From GCA-2746605 sp963704835 (GTDB lineage Bacteria; Bacteroidota; Ignavibacteria; Ignavibacteriales; Melioribacteraceae): a stretch of 64,000 bases of DNA. Location: assembly GCA_963704835.1 (NCBI GenBank), contig CAVPHW010000005.1, forward strand, positions 176,642 to 240,641. Direction: 5' to 3'. How positions within the stretch are numbered: position 1 is the stretch's first letter; the number at the start of each line of letters is the position of its first letter. Below, piece after piece: positions 56,302 through 63,998 of this stretch. The notes beneath the pieces were generated by a model that was given only the letters and a program-made list of their open reading frames with translations, was not told the DNA's origin and ran no database searches. A program made the position numbers and the translations under genes.

Positions 56302-57735
56302 ATGACAAATACAGATCTAAAAAAGAAATGGTTTGAGCATTTTCAAACAGCCTCTGCTCAACTAGAAAAAATGTCCAAAGTAAAAGGCTTAATTAGTGCA
56401 TTTAATGCTAATTTAGATGCGGTAATTAAAATTTCGGGAAAAAAAATTGAAGAAATAATCAGCAAATTTAACATGGAAGGCGCAACTCTTTTGGTTGGTG
56501 GAGCAAAAAGTATCAAGACCAATGAGGATGCAATTCGTGGTCTGGTTAATTGTTTTAAAAATGGTATTGCTGAAGAATGGTTAATTGAGGAAAAATCTGT
56601 TTTTGACTGGTTAAATACAAATATTGGTTACGATAATTTACAAATGGGCGGGCAAGGTGGTATTGTTGCAAACGTAATGGCAGCCTGTGGAGTAAACGAT
56701 GTATATGTACATACAGCATCATCGCCAAAAGAGCAATCCAAATTATTTCTTGACTTGAATAACTTAAAAAATGTAAATCGTTATGGTGAATTGCAAAAAG
56801 CTTTTACTATTGACCGAACCAAAGATGTTCCATTAATTCATTGGATAATTGAATTTGACATAGACGATACCTTAAGCATTAATGGTGAGGTTTTTACATG
56901 TCCAAAATCAAATCGTTTTATTGCAACTTACGACCCCTTAAATTTTAATTTAGCAATTGATGAAGCATTTGACAAAAAAATGTGTGATCCATCAACCAGA
57001 TTTGAATACATAATTCTTTCAGGCTATCAAATGCTTAAAAATGAACTTTCCGATGGAGGTTCTGGAATTGATAGAATTAATGAGTCCATAAAAATAATTA
57101 AGAAATGGCGTGAAAATAATCCAGACAACATTTTACATTTTGAAATAGCTTCAACACAGGATAAAATTATTCGTAAATATTTAGTTGATTATTTAGCTAA
57201 AGATGTTGATAGTATTGGATTTAACGAGCGAGAATTAATTGATATTTTAGAAGTTATTGGTGAAAAAGAATTAGCTGTTCGATGCCACAAAGAAACTAAT
57301 AGCAGCAATTTATTTAAAGGAATGATTAAAGTTTTTGATTATATAAAATGCCCTCGTATTCAGTTGCATATGTTTGGTCTATATATAACAATCCAGAAAA
57401 AGGGATATCAAATCTCGCCTATTCAAAACCGTAAAGGAATGCAATTAGCTGCAAATATTGCCGCAACAAAAGCAGGTACTGGTGCTATTAATTCTAAAGA
57501 TATTTTATTATGGTCGAAAGATAGAGAAGTATCAGATGTTGGATTAAACGAATTAAGAAGTTTATCAAAGACTGTGTCACAAGAATTTGGAGCAAATAAT
57601 TTAATTGAAGAAGGAATATTTACAAACGACTCTGTTGAGATTATTGCGGTCCCAACAATTATAATTGATAAACCGATCACACTTGTAGGAATGGGTGATA
57701 CTATTTCATCAATTTCATTGGTCGGGGCACAATAA
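56302..57735 (+). CDS. ADP-dependent sugar kinase (phosphofructokinase/glucokinase family)
   Basis: 477 residues from the ATG at 56302; an in-frame TTG at 56278 would add 8. The family (ADP_PFK_GK, ribokinase-like fold) uses ADP instead of ATP as phosphate donor. Visible motifs are SAFNANLDAVIKIS, LQMGGQGGIVANVMAA, IILSGYQMLKN, HFEIAST (the H-x-E motif), IGFNERELID (N-x-x-E, metal) and VGMGDTISS (the G-x-G-D loop with the catalytic Asp). All key residues are present. The enzyme is best known in archaea and animals, so it is unusual here. Whether glucose or fructose-6-phosphate is the substrate cannot be told. It is one of few plus-strand genes and is bracketed by a tRNA and a piece of that tRNA. 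Confidence 0.87.
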   Translation: MTNTDLKKKWFEHFQTASAQLEKMSKVKGLISAFNANLDAVIKISGKKIEEIISKFNMEGATLLVGGAKSIKTNEDAIRGLVNCFKNGIAEEWLIEEKSVFDWLNTNIGYDNLQMGGQGGIVANVMAACGVNDVYVHTASSPKEQSKLFLDLNNLKNVNRYGELQKAFTIDRTKDVPLIHWIIEFDIDDTLSINGEVFTCPKSNRFIATYDPLNFNLAIDEAFDKKMCDPSTRFEYIILSGYQMLKNELSDGGSGIDRINESIKIIKKWRENNPDNILHFEIASTQDKIIRKYLVDYLAKDVDSIGFNERELIDILEVIGEKELAVRCHKETNSSNLFKGMIKVFDYIKCPRIQLHMFGLYITIQKKGYQISPIQNRKGMQLAANIAATKAGTGAINSKDILLWSKDREVSDVGLNELRSLSKTVSQEFGANNLIEEGIFTNDSVEIIAVPTIIIDKPITLVGMGDTISSISLVGAQ

Positions 57736-57779
57736 ACTTCATTTAGAATATATACTGAACTTAGAGAAATAAGCCAGCT

Positions 57780-57799
57780 GCTCGTCGAACTCATAACCC
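57780..57799 (+). repeat. Partial copy of the tRNA-fMet anticodon arm
   Basis: GCTCGTCGAACTCATAACCC matches tRNA-fMet positions 55887-55906 (GCTCGTCGGGCTCATAACCC) at 18 of 20 bases, same strand, 1.9 kb away. The two differences are adjacent (GG to AA). The flanks do not match, so this is only the anticodon-arm segment. Confidence 0.7.
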
Positions 57800-57845
57800 T
57801 GTCACTGAAAAAAAACTATTTTAGTAATCTTATAAAGATTTTTAA

Positions 57846-58730
57846 TTAAGGTTTAATTTCTGAAGATGATAGAGTACGCCAAAGTCCCGGTTCAGCCTCA
57901 AATATTGAATTAAGCTGTTCCATAGTTACTTCTCGTCTCTCTTTTGTCCTAGTATTTTCAATGACCCATCTACCTTGGAGGTTCATTCCAGTTAGTTTTT
58001 GATGCCATTCCGTTGTTTTTCTTCCCTCCGAAGTACTTTGCATGATTTGATTTGTCTGCTTCATCGTCTGTAATGCCAGAGCAGTTCGCCGACTCATTTC
58101 ACCTTGACTCATACTCCATGATTGCCAAATTTTTATCATTATTGGGAGTGCCTTACTAAATTGTTTATTCGGTGCAGTTAATAAAGTCATATAAAACTGC
58201 CAATAACCATTCCCTAGATCAGCTGTATTAACTAGTACAAATGAGCGATAATTTTGTCCAACTGTAATTTGATCAACAAGTAAGTAAGCTGCTTTTCCAT
58301 ATTGGGTTAATGCAGGTGTTCCATATTGCTCTATGACACGCACATGGGCAGATTGCCCTCTCTGATTTGCTATAAACTCTGATACCATTGCGTATGCATC
58401 AGCAGGTAACATATAATGTGCTGCCAAAACTCCGGGCATTGAAAATTCTGGAGGTCCTATCGCCATTGTAATGCCAACAGCTACTGCTTCTCCATTCTGT
58501 CCTTGTAATTCTGCAGAAGTATTTTGTGCGTTGTTGATTACCCATCCAGGTGGTAAAGAGATGTTACCACTTCCATCCGGAAAATTAATCTGTTGCCATT
58601 CTGGATCTGTTTGTTTCGATTGATTAGTTTTATTTACTTGAGCATTTAACGTGTATAATAATATGAACCAAATAAAAATGCTTTTTCTAGAGGTTTGTAC
58701 AAAAAAATATCTCATTTCCATTCTCCACAT
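57846..58730 (-). CDS. Secreted protein of unknown function
   Basis: 294 residues from the first ATG; a later ATG (MRYFFVQTSRKSIFIWFILL) is the likelier start because a signal peptide ending in NAQ then follows directly. The mature part starts QQINFPDGSGNISLPPGWVI and includes YGKAAYLLVDQITVGQNYRS. The C-terminal third is an extended helix-forming region (TALALQTMKQTNQIMQSTSE) ending EAEPGLWRTLSSSEIK. The PDGSGxxxLPxGW opening recalls PsbP/MOG1-like folds; I do not claim homology. No operon partners. Confidence 0.65.
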   Translation of the reverse strand: MWRMEMRYFFVQTSRKSIFIWFILLYTLNAQVNKTNQSKQTDPEWQQINFPDGSGNISLPPGWVINNAQNTSAELQGQNGEAVAVGITMAIGPPEFSMPGVLAAHYMLPADAYAMVSEFIANQRGQSAHVRVIEQYGTPALTQYGKAAYLLVDQITVGQNYRSFVLVNTADLGNGYWQFYMTLLTAPNKQFSKALPIMIKIWQSWSMSQGEMSRRTALALQTMKQTNQIMQSTSEGRKTTEWHQKLTGMNLQGRWVIENTRTKERREVTMEQLNSIFEAEPGLWRTLSSSEIKP

Positions 58731-59171
58731 TTTGTTTTAACAATTTTATTAGATCTCAATAAATTAAAACTATACTACAAACTAAAAATCTGTAATAATT
58801 TAAATTTTGCTTTTATAGTGGATTGGTAAAAATAAAATAAACAATTGACTAAAATGGATTAGCTGATTTTAGTCGTATCACTATTAAATAATAAGGAAAC
58901 ATATATACTTTTAAAATAAGAGTCAATGTATTATTACTATTCAAAATGAATCATTTTCGTAAATATTGAAGAACGATCACCTTTTCAATTTCCTAGATAA
59001 TAGGGATAGAAAAAACCCATTTTTAATAAATGATCATATTCAGTTATTAGAGTACTCCTATAAAATAAGATAATCTTTAGTTATGTCTGTAAATCATCTT
59101 CAATATTAGACTTAGAAGATGACTATAAATATTATTTTTTTCCAGAAACCTTTAAAACTCAGAGACCCAAT
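58731..59171. other. AT-rich stretch with no gene seen
   Basis: About 440 bases with no supported reading frame on either strand. One 8-base hairpin is present (TCATCTTC at 59094-59101 with GAAGATGA at 59115-59122), but its T-tract is 15 bases away. The CRP-type site described below begins right after this stretch. Confidence 0.5.
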
Positions 59172-59214
59172 TGTGATATCCATCACGTAAAAAGAAATTC
59201 TTTTTCCATACAAT
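59172..59214 (+). promoter_or_regulatory. CRP/FNR-type site with class II promoter geometry
   Basis: TGTGA-TATCCA-TCACG (59172-59187) matches the TGTGA-N6-TCACA operator at 9 of 10 positions. A -10-like TACAAT is at 59209-59214, which puts the start near 59221 and the operator centre at -41.5, exactly the class II spacing. The next gene starts about 46 bases further on. The regulator itself is not in the window. Confidence 0.5.
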
Positions 59215-59266
59215 AAACTGTGGATTTAGTTTTCTAGTAATAATTCTATTTGAGAGGACATACTGA

Positions 59267-59365
59267 GTGGTTCACATGATGAAGGAAAAATATTTTAAAG
59301 TGAAGGATAAATTACTCTACGCTTTTTTTGTAATATTTTCTATAATACTACTTCTTGTATTATAA
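59267..59365 (+). CDS. Tiny single-helix membrane peptide 1
   Basis: 32 codons from a GTG (59267-59269) with a ribosome-binding site AGAGGA (59253-59258) 8 bases ahead; ATG starts at 59276 and 59279 are alternatives. Residues 5-14 are charged (MKEKYFKVKDK), followed by a hydrophobic helix LLYAFFVIFSIILLLVL to the end. No relative I can name. It follows the CRP-type promoter. Short open frames in AT-rich DNA are common by chance, so the evidence is the site, the ribosome-binding site and the membrane-helix composition taken together. Confidence 0.5.
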   Translation: MVHMMKEKYFKVKDKLLYAFFVIFSIILLLVL

Positions 59366-59421
59366 GAGGGTTAGCTACAATAATTGCCTGAGTTTAATAA
59401 ATTATATAAGAGGTGAAACTT

Positions 59422-59517
59422 ATGATTAATTTAGCAATTGATAAGTTTATCAAATATTTAGAAAAAATATTTTATGCTGTGGGGCTTATACTTGCTATTG
59501 TATTCCTTATTGTTTAA
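59422..59517 (+). CDS. Tiny single-helix membrane peptide 2
   Basis: 31 residues from ATG 59422, with a good ribosome-binding site AGAGGTG six bases ahead. MINLAIDKFIKYLEKIFY has the look of an amphipathic N-terminal helix, and the rest (AVGLILAIVFLIV) is a membrane segment. It is 56 bases downstream of peptide 1, on the same strand, and could be cotranscribed. The layout (amphipathic plus membrane helix) resembles small accessory subunits of membrane enzymes or type I toxins, but nothing indicates which. Confidence 0.55.
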   Translation: MINLAIDKFIKYLEKIFYAVGLILAIVFLIV

Positions 59518-59607
59518 AACTTCTATTTCGTTTCTGCACGTCATATTATTTATCTTTTTCAGGTTTTAACCCCAAACTTCCAATTTTATAAAGATTGAGT
59601 GAAGATT

Positions 59608-59706
59608 TTAAGTTCGCTTAATGTAGCTAATTAAAACCCTCATTGATACAAAAAAGCCAACAGTAATAAAAACTACTAATGCTAAAAAATATATTATTGA
59701 TTCCAT
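59608..59706 (-). CDS. Tiny single-helix membrane peptide 3
   Basis: 32 residues from ATG 59704-59706: MESIIYFLALVVFITVGFFV followed by a short basic tail (RVLISYIKRT). This gives a membrane segment with positive charges at the C-terminal, probably cytoplasmic, end. No clear ribosome-binding site, so support is weaker than for peptides 1 and 2. It lies on the opposite strand, 90 bases beyond peptide 2. Confidence 0.4.
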   Translation of the reverse strand: MESIIYFLALVVFITVGFFVSMRVLISYIKRT

Positions 59707-59878
59707 TTTTCGCTCATTTCTAAGTTTAGATAGCAATAAGTAATTGAAAACAAAATGTTTTTCTGTGATTTGAGTCAGGAAGGCATTTTGAAGAAGATTT
59801 TTTTTAGTAGAATGATAAAAGATTAACCATAGTTCTAAATCATTATTTTAAATTTAATCCTTGAGTTGAAGCAAATAT

Positions 59879-60325
59879 TTATATTTTCAGTTTTACTACA
59901 ACTTTTTTAACAAACGAAGCCTTGTCTAACTTAACGCCCGGCATATGAAGGTCATGTGGGAAAAATATAGCGAACATTCCAGAATCCATTCTGACTAGAT
60001 TAGAATCACCCTCATAAAAAATATAATCTTCTTCTTCATTAATAATTATTGGAGTTTGATTCTTCAATGTTGTCACTCCAATATGCTCGATTCCAGAAAT
60101 AATGTATTGAACATCAATATGCTTTATATGCCCTTCCAGTTTACCTTCACTTCTGTCTTTTGTTTGATAATCTTGAACAATAGCAAAGATGTCATCATTT
60201 TCTATTTGGTATTTACCTGAAGGTAAATTTATTAGATCGGTGCTAATTAAATACTTAAATGCTTTTTCAAACTTTGTATTGATTCCCAAATACAGTTTAG
60301 AATTTTCAATTTTATCTATAATCAT
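59879..60325 (-). CDS. YhcH/YjgK/YiaL (EbgC) family protein
   Basis: 148 residues, single cupin-like domain. GHIKHIDVQYIISGIEHIGV and FAIFFPHDLHMPGVKLDKAS hold the histidine/acid residues of the family's active site (F-x-P-x-D-x-H-x-P). Members include NanQ, which speeds sialic-acid anomer exchange, and the beta-galactosidase small subunit. Here it is isolated, without sugar-catabolic neighbours, so the sugar is unknown. Confidence 0.85.
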   Translation of the reverse strand: MIIDKIENSKLYLGINTKFEKAFKYLISTDLINLPSGKYQIENDDIFAIVQDYQTKDRSEGKLEGHIKHIDVQYIISGIEHIGVTTLKNQTPIIINEEEDYIFYEGDSNLVRMDSGMFAIFFPHDLHMPGVKLDKASFVKKVVVKLKI

Positions 60326-60338
60326 ATTTCTAATTTTA

Positions 60339-60366
60339 ACTACACCTAATTAGAATTAGGTGTAGT
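60339..60366. terminator. Perfect 13-base palindrome between two genes
   Basis: ACTACACCTAATT-AG-AATTAGGTGTAGT. The stem is perfect with a 2-base loop. It sits between the secreted protein at 60403 and the YhcH-family gene. The tract after it on the minus strand (TAAAATTAG) is only weakly T-rich, so it may be a terminator, an operator, or a DNA cruciform. Confidence 0.5.
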
Positions 60367-60402
60367 CAGTTTCTTAACCTTACTTATTATTGAAAAACAA
60401 CA

Positions 60403-60933
60403 TCATTTTAATTCTACAAAACTCTCAATCACTTTTTTAAGTATCTTTTTATTAGCTTCATATTTTGCACCTGAAGTCCATACCATAATCTGATAAAATG
60501 ATTTTTTCCCTTCTACAAATGTACTTATCCAGTGAACTTCCACGCCATTTTCAATCCCCTTGATTTCGATTTGCAAAGCACTTAAACCAGAGATTTTGTA
60601 TTTTTTAGGATCCATAATAGTTGGGTTTATAATACTTTCAAGAGCATCACCTAAAAACTTGTATGATAATCTCTGTAAATTCCACTCCAATTTATCTACT
60701 TCAGGAAAACTTAATATATAACAGTATTCATCAACATTTATATTTCCTAATTGGAGAGCTGCGCCCTCTAAAAAAAACATTTCTGACCAATTACTTGGTG
60801 CAAAAATAGCACAACTACTATCAGACGCAATGAACTTCTGGTTAATTGGTTTTTGAGCAAATATAGCTAATGAAAAGAAAATAATAATAATATAAATAAT
60901 TTTATAATGATACTTCTCATTATTATACCTCAA
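60403..60933 (-). CDS. Secreted protein of unknown function
   Basis: 176 residues. N-terminus YHYKIIYIIIIFFSLAIFAQ is a signal peptide (cleavage probably after AQ). The mature part opens with a short APSNW motif and ends ANKKILKKVIESFVELK; the fold looks like a small alpha/beta domain of the PsbP/MOG1 kind, as in the secreted protein at 57846, though similarity between the two is only general. Family unknown. Confidence 0.65.
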   Translation of the reverse strand: MRYNNEKYHYKIIYIIIIFFSLAIFAQKPINQKFIASDSSCAIFAPSNWSEMFFLEGAALQLGNINVDEYCYILSFPEVDKLEWNLQRLSYKFLGDALESIINPTIMDPKKYKISGLSALQIEIKGIENGVEVHWISTFVEGKKSFYQIMVWTSGAKYEANKKILKKVIESFVELK

Positions 60934-60987
60934 ATAATATTTATCTTTTGGTTATTAAAAACATATCCTTTTTCTGTTATTCTCTCA

Positions 60988-61512
60988 TCATTTCAATAAA
61001 GTCATTTTTCTTGTTTGGACAAAATCCCCAGATTGAATTTTGTAGAGATAAACACCAGATGAGAACTTCTCCATATCAATGTTCTTTTGATGACTTCCAG
61101 CATTCATAAATTCATTAACAATATCCATAACTTTTTCTCCCAGCACATTGAAAACTGATATATTAACATGAGAGGATTTTGGTAAGTTAAAACCAATTGT
61201 GGTACTTGGATTAAATGGGTTTGGATAGTTTTGAGACAATGAAAAATGTTCGGGTACTGTTACAATATTCTGCTCATTTACACTAACTGGATTTAAGTAC
61301 CAAACTTTCAAAGTGTTGTCATTCTGGTCATAAGCATAAAATTTACCATTTATGTAAAGTTTAGCTGCATTTGCTGGAATTTCCAAATCTTCTAAATAGG
61401 CACCATTTGTTGGATCAAACTTATTTATTCTATCAATACCTACCCAAAGAAAACCATCGCCGTAGGTTAAGTCCTTTACTCTTTTATCACCCAAATTAAT
61501 GAAAAAATCTGA
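60988..61512 (-). CDS. T9SS-exported protein, C-terminal part (5' end lost at the junction)
   Basis: The C-terminal about 75 residues are a type IX secretion sorting domain: SLSQNYPNPFNPSTTIGFNL, then VNISVFNVLGEKVMDIV, ending with the FSSGVYLYKIQSGDFVQTRK strand pair and the terminal MTLLK. Ahead of it is a beta-propeller-like piece (DLTYGDGFLWVGIDRINKF). The first ATG is at 61494, but the frame stays open upstream through FFINL into the GC-rich DNA, so the true N-terminus is missing. It would be exported to the surface through the T9SS if whole. Confidence 0.85.
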   Translation of the reverse strand, partial: SDFFINLGDKRVKDLTYGDGFLWVGIDRINKFDPTNGAYLEDLEIPANAAKLYINGKFYAYDQNDNTLKVWYLNPVSVNEQNIVTVPEHFSLSQNYPNPFNPSTTIGFNLPKSSHVNISVFNVLGEKVMDIVNEFMNAGSHQKNIDMEKFSSGVYLYKIQSGDFVQTRKMTLLK

Positions 61513-61530
61513 TGGTCGCGCAGCGGCAGC
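61500..61530. other. Junction between AT-rich chromosome and GC-rich transposon DNA
   Basis: Base composition flips within about 20 bases. The left side is the T9SS gene in mid-frame; the right side is tniB in mid-frame (reading E-S-V-L-P-L-R-D-H-Q towards the junction). No terminal inverted repeat, target-site duplication or tRNA is seen here. Confidence 0.75.
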
Positions 61531-62210
61531 ACCGACTCAAAACTGGCGAGCAGGCGCGCGAGTTCCTCGCCCTCTTCCCGAACGCGGCAACAGCAACGGA
61601 TGAAACCGGTTTTCAAGCTGGTCGTCGCTGCGGATGGCCAAGTAGGCGTCGCGGGTCCCCAGGCAGACGAGCGGATACGGAGCGCGTTGCCGAGAAACGC
61701 AGCAGGTTCAGGAGTTCGCGTTGCCGCCGCGCGGTCGCGCCGAGCAGATTGTGGACCTCGTCGATGAGCAACAGGCGCACGCCGACCGCGCGCATCAGCC
61801 GCACGGCGAGCGCCTCACGGAGATCGTTGCGGCCGTGGAGACCGACCGGCGTACCCAGTGCAATCAAGAGTTCGAGATACAATCGCCGTGACGTGGCTTC
61901 GGCCGGCATGAAATTGCCGAGCACAGGAATGATCTCATGCTCGCCGTTCGCGGCGGTGCGCGGCGGATGGGGTCCGATGAAATTTCTCGGCGATCATCGT
62001 CTTGCCGTTATTGGTGGGGCCAATGATCAGCAGATTGCGCGGTCGGACCTTGCCGGGCTCGTGGGTCAAGAGGGCCTCGAGTTGCGCCAGCGCTTGGTGG
62101 GCGCGTGTATACCCGATCCAGTGCTCGATGCCGAGACCCGCCAAGCGTTCGGCCCCGGGCAGACCGACAAGCGCCTGGATTTCCGGACGCAGATGCGCGA
62201 GGTTTACCAC
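61512..62210 (-). pseudogene. tniB: TniB-type transposition ATPase, frame-broken and cut at its 3' end
   Basis: AAA+ helper ATPase of Tn5053/Tn402-family transposons. From a GTG at 62208-62210, two codons past the tniA stop, it reads LRPEIQALVGLPGAERLAGL, GIEHWIGYTRAHQALAQLEA and Walker A NLLIIGPTNNGKTMIAEKF (about 61980-62021). Walker B follows in another frame as VGVRLLLIDEVHNLLGATAR (about 61760), and AYLAIRSDDQLENRFHPLLL in a third. At least four single-base frame breaks are seen in 700 bases; one is an extra C near 61970 where three C would restore R-T-H-P-P-R. The last third of the protein is lost at the junction. Confidence 0.8.
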
Positions 62211-63856
62211 GACTCGATGTCGTCGAACGGTGCACGGGGCCAACGCCGATCCCGGCGGTCGCCGGCAGCCGTCGCCGTCACCCACGGTGCGCTTGGCGCC
62301 GGACCCGTTGCGGGAACGGCCGCGCGCCGGGTCCGGTTGCGGCGGGCGGTGCGCGTCAGCGTCTCCGCCTCGCGCTCGATCGCCCGCATCTCGTCGATGG
62401 CGGCAAATCAGACTCGCCTCGTCAACAACAGCCTGCCGTTGCTCGCGCAGGTGCTGGCATGCCAGGTTGTGCTCCCACAGGGTGATCGCCGGCCGGGCAG
62501 CATGCCGATACGGCACTTCGAGATAGGTGTGCTCATCCCCGTCGAACACGAAGATGCGCGACAGGTACGCGGGTCGCGGCGGATCAGCAACGAACCCGGT
62601 GACTCGCGCCGCTGAATCCAGGCGCGCAGGGCCGGGCTGTAGTAGGTGATGTGATCGATGGTGATGCCGTCGCGCTGCAGCGAACGGCGCACCACCGGCA
62701 GGAAATCGATCAGGAACCGCGCGGATCGCGAGGCACCGCACGGTTTTGTCGGCGGTGGCCAGCGCCGAAGGCCCTGTTCGTAGCGATGCAGGGGGTCTCG
62801 TCGGCCAAGCCGGCCGTGCGGACCTACCGGTGGTAATATTGGGTGATCGCCACCGCAAACCAGCGCTCCAGGTCCGAGCGTCAGGCAGGCCGTCCGGTCG
62901 CTGTCGTAGCCGCCCCGCGCGACCGGGTTGGCGAAGGTCGTGCCGGGCAATCCCCCCATGCACCAATTGCATGAACGTGCCGATGACGCGCTCGACAATA
63001 CCGCCAAAATGGGGTTGGCCCGGCGGTCGCCACTCGATGGCGATGCCGTGCTGCGCGCAACGCGCCTCGAACGCCGCCGAGTGGAACTCGGCCGCGTTGT
63101 CGACACCCAGGCGGCGCGGCTTGCCCACCACAGGCCAGTGCGCCTGAATGCCGCGCTGGCGCAGCGACGGTGCCTGGCGAGTGGCGACCAGGTCAAACAC
63201 AAGCCGACCCCGGTCGCCGAGGGGGCGTCAGGGACAAATGGAAGCCAGCAATGCACCGGCTGAACACATCAATCGCCACCGTGATCCACGGTCGCCCGAT
63301 CGGTAGGCGGTCGATCGGATCACCGTCACATCGACCGGGGTATGATCGATTTGGACCCAATCCAGGGGTCCGGGCGGCAGGCGGTGTGGCACCGTCGATC
63401 GGCTGGGCTTCGGGTGCGATCGCCCCGCCGGCCGCGTTCGGCCAGCGACAGGGTGTTCAGTCGGCGGCGGATGGTGCTCTCCGAAGGGGGGACTCAGCCC
63501 CTGCTGATGGGACTGCTGACGGATCGTGCGAACCATCTCGGCGGCGGTGCGTTTCTGGCGCGTCAGGTAGAGTCGTCAATCAGGCGTCGAATCAGGTTTT
63601 CGCGCGGTTCGGCCAGACGCCGCTGCCCGCGCCCGCCATCGGAGCCACCCACCAGCAAGGCGGTCAGCGCGCCGTCGGCTTCGCGCAGGCGCTGCAGGCA
63701 GGTATACACCTGACGCTCGGACAGCCCTAGCTGGGCCGCCGCCGCGCGCGCCCGGTCACGCGGGCAGTGCGTCAGCTCGGCCAATGGGCGCAGGACGTCC
63801 GCGCGTCGACGCGCTCCGTTCCAATCCTGCTCGGCGATCTGTGACAGGTCAATCAT
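62204..63856 (-). pseudogene. tniA: TniA-type DDE transposase, broken by multiple frameshifts
   Basis: Mu/Tn7-TnsB-like transposase of about 550 residues. From ATG 63854-63856 it starts with the DNA-binding part WNGARRRADVLRPLAELTHC, LSERQVYTCLQRLREADGAL and TALLVGGSDGGRGQRRLAEP. The first catalytic Asp is in DWVQIDHTPVDV (63345-63347), the second in LGVDNAAEFHS (63099-63101), and the Glu in FGGIVERVIGTF (62991-62993), giving exact D-D-35-E spacing. GTTFANPVARGGYDSD, IDHITYYSPALRAWI and YLEVPYRHAARPAITLWEHN follow in alternating frames. At least seven shifts are needed, so no product is expected as it stands. Confidence 0.85.
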
Positions 63857-63873
63857 GGCCTATCATGCGCCCT

Positions 63874-63998
63874 ATTGCAGTCGACTTCGACCATTTGCAA
63901 CAGGCTGAAGTCGGCTTTGAATGCGGCTGAAGTCGACGTTGACCCGTTTGCTCACCGGGTCGAGGAAGCGCTTGATCAGTGCTGAAGTCGACTTTGAA
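63874..63998. repeat. Four transposase-binding repeats at the transposon end
   Basis: Imperfect 19-base repeats, consensus GGCTGAAGTCGACTTTGAA on the plus strand: 63874-63892 (most diverged), 63903-63921, 63925-63943 and 63980-63998. They lie between the tniA start and the window edge, as in Tn5053/Tn402 ends, where TniA binds several such sites. The last copy ends two bases from the window edge. Confidence 0.75.

Noticed and set aside
61512..63730. Long plus-strand frames in the GC-rich segment
   Set aside because: They are antisense to tniA/tniB, whose motifs, gene order and catalytic spacing are clear. Long antisense frames are expected at this GC content.
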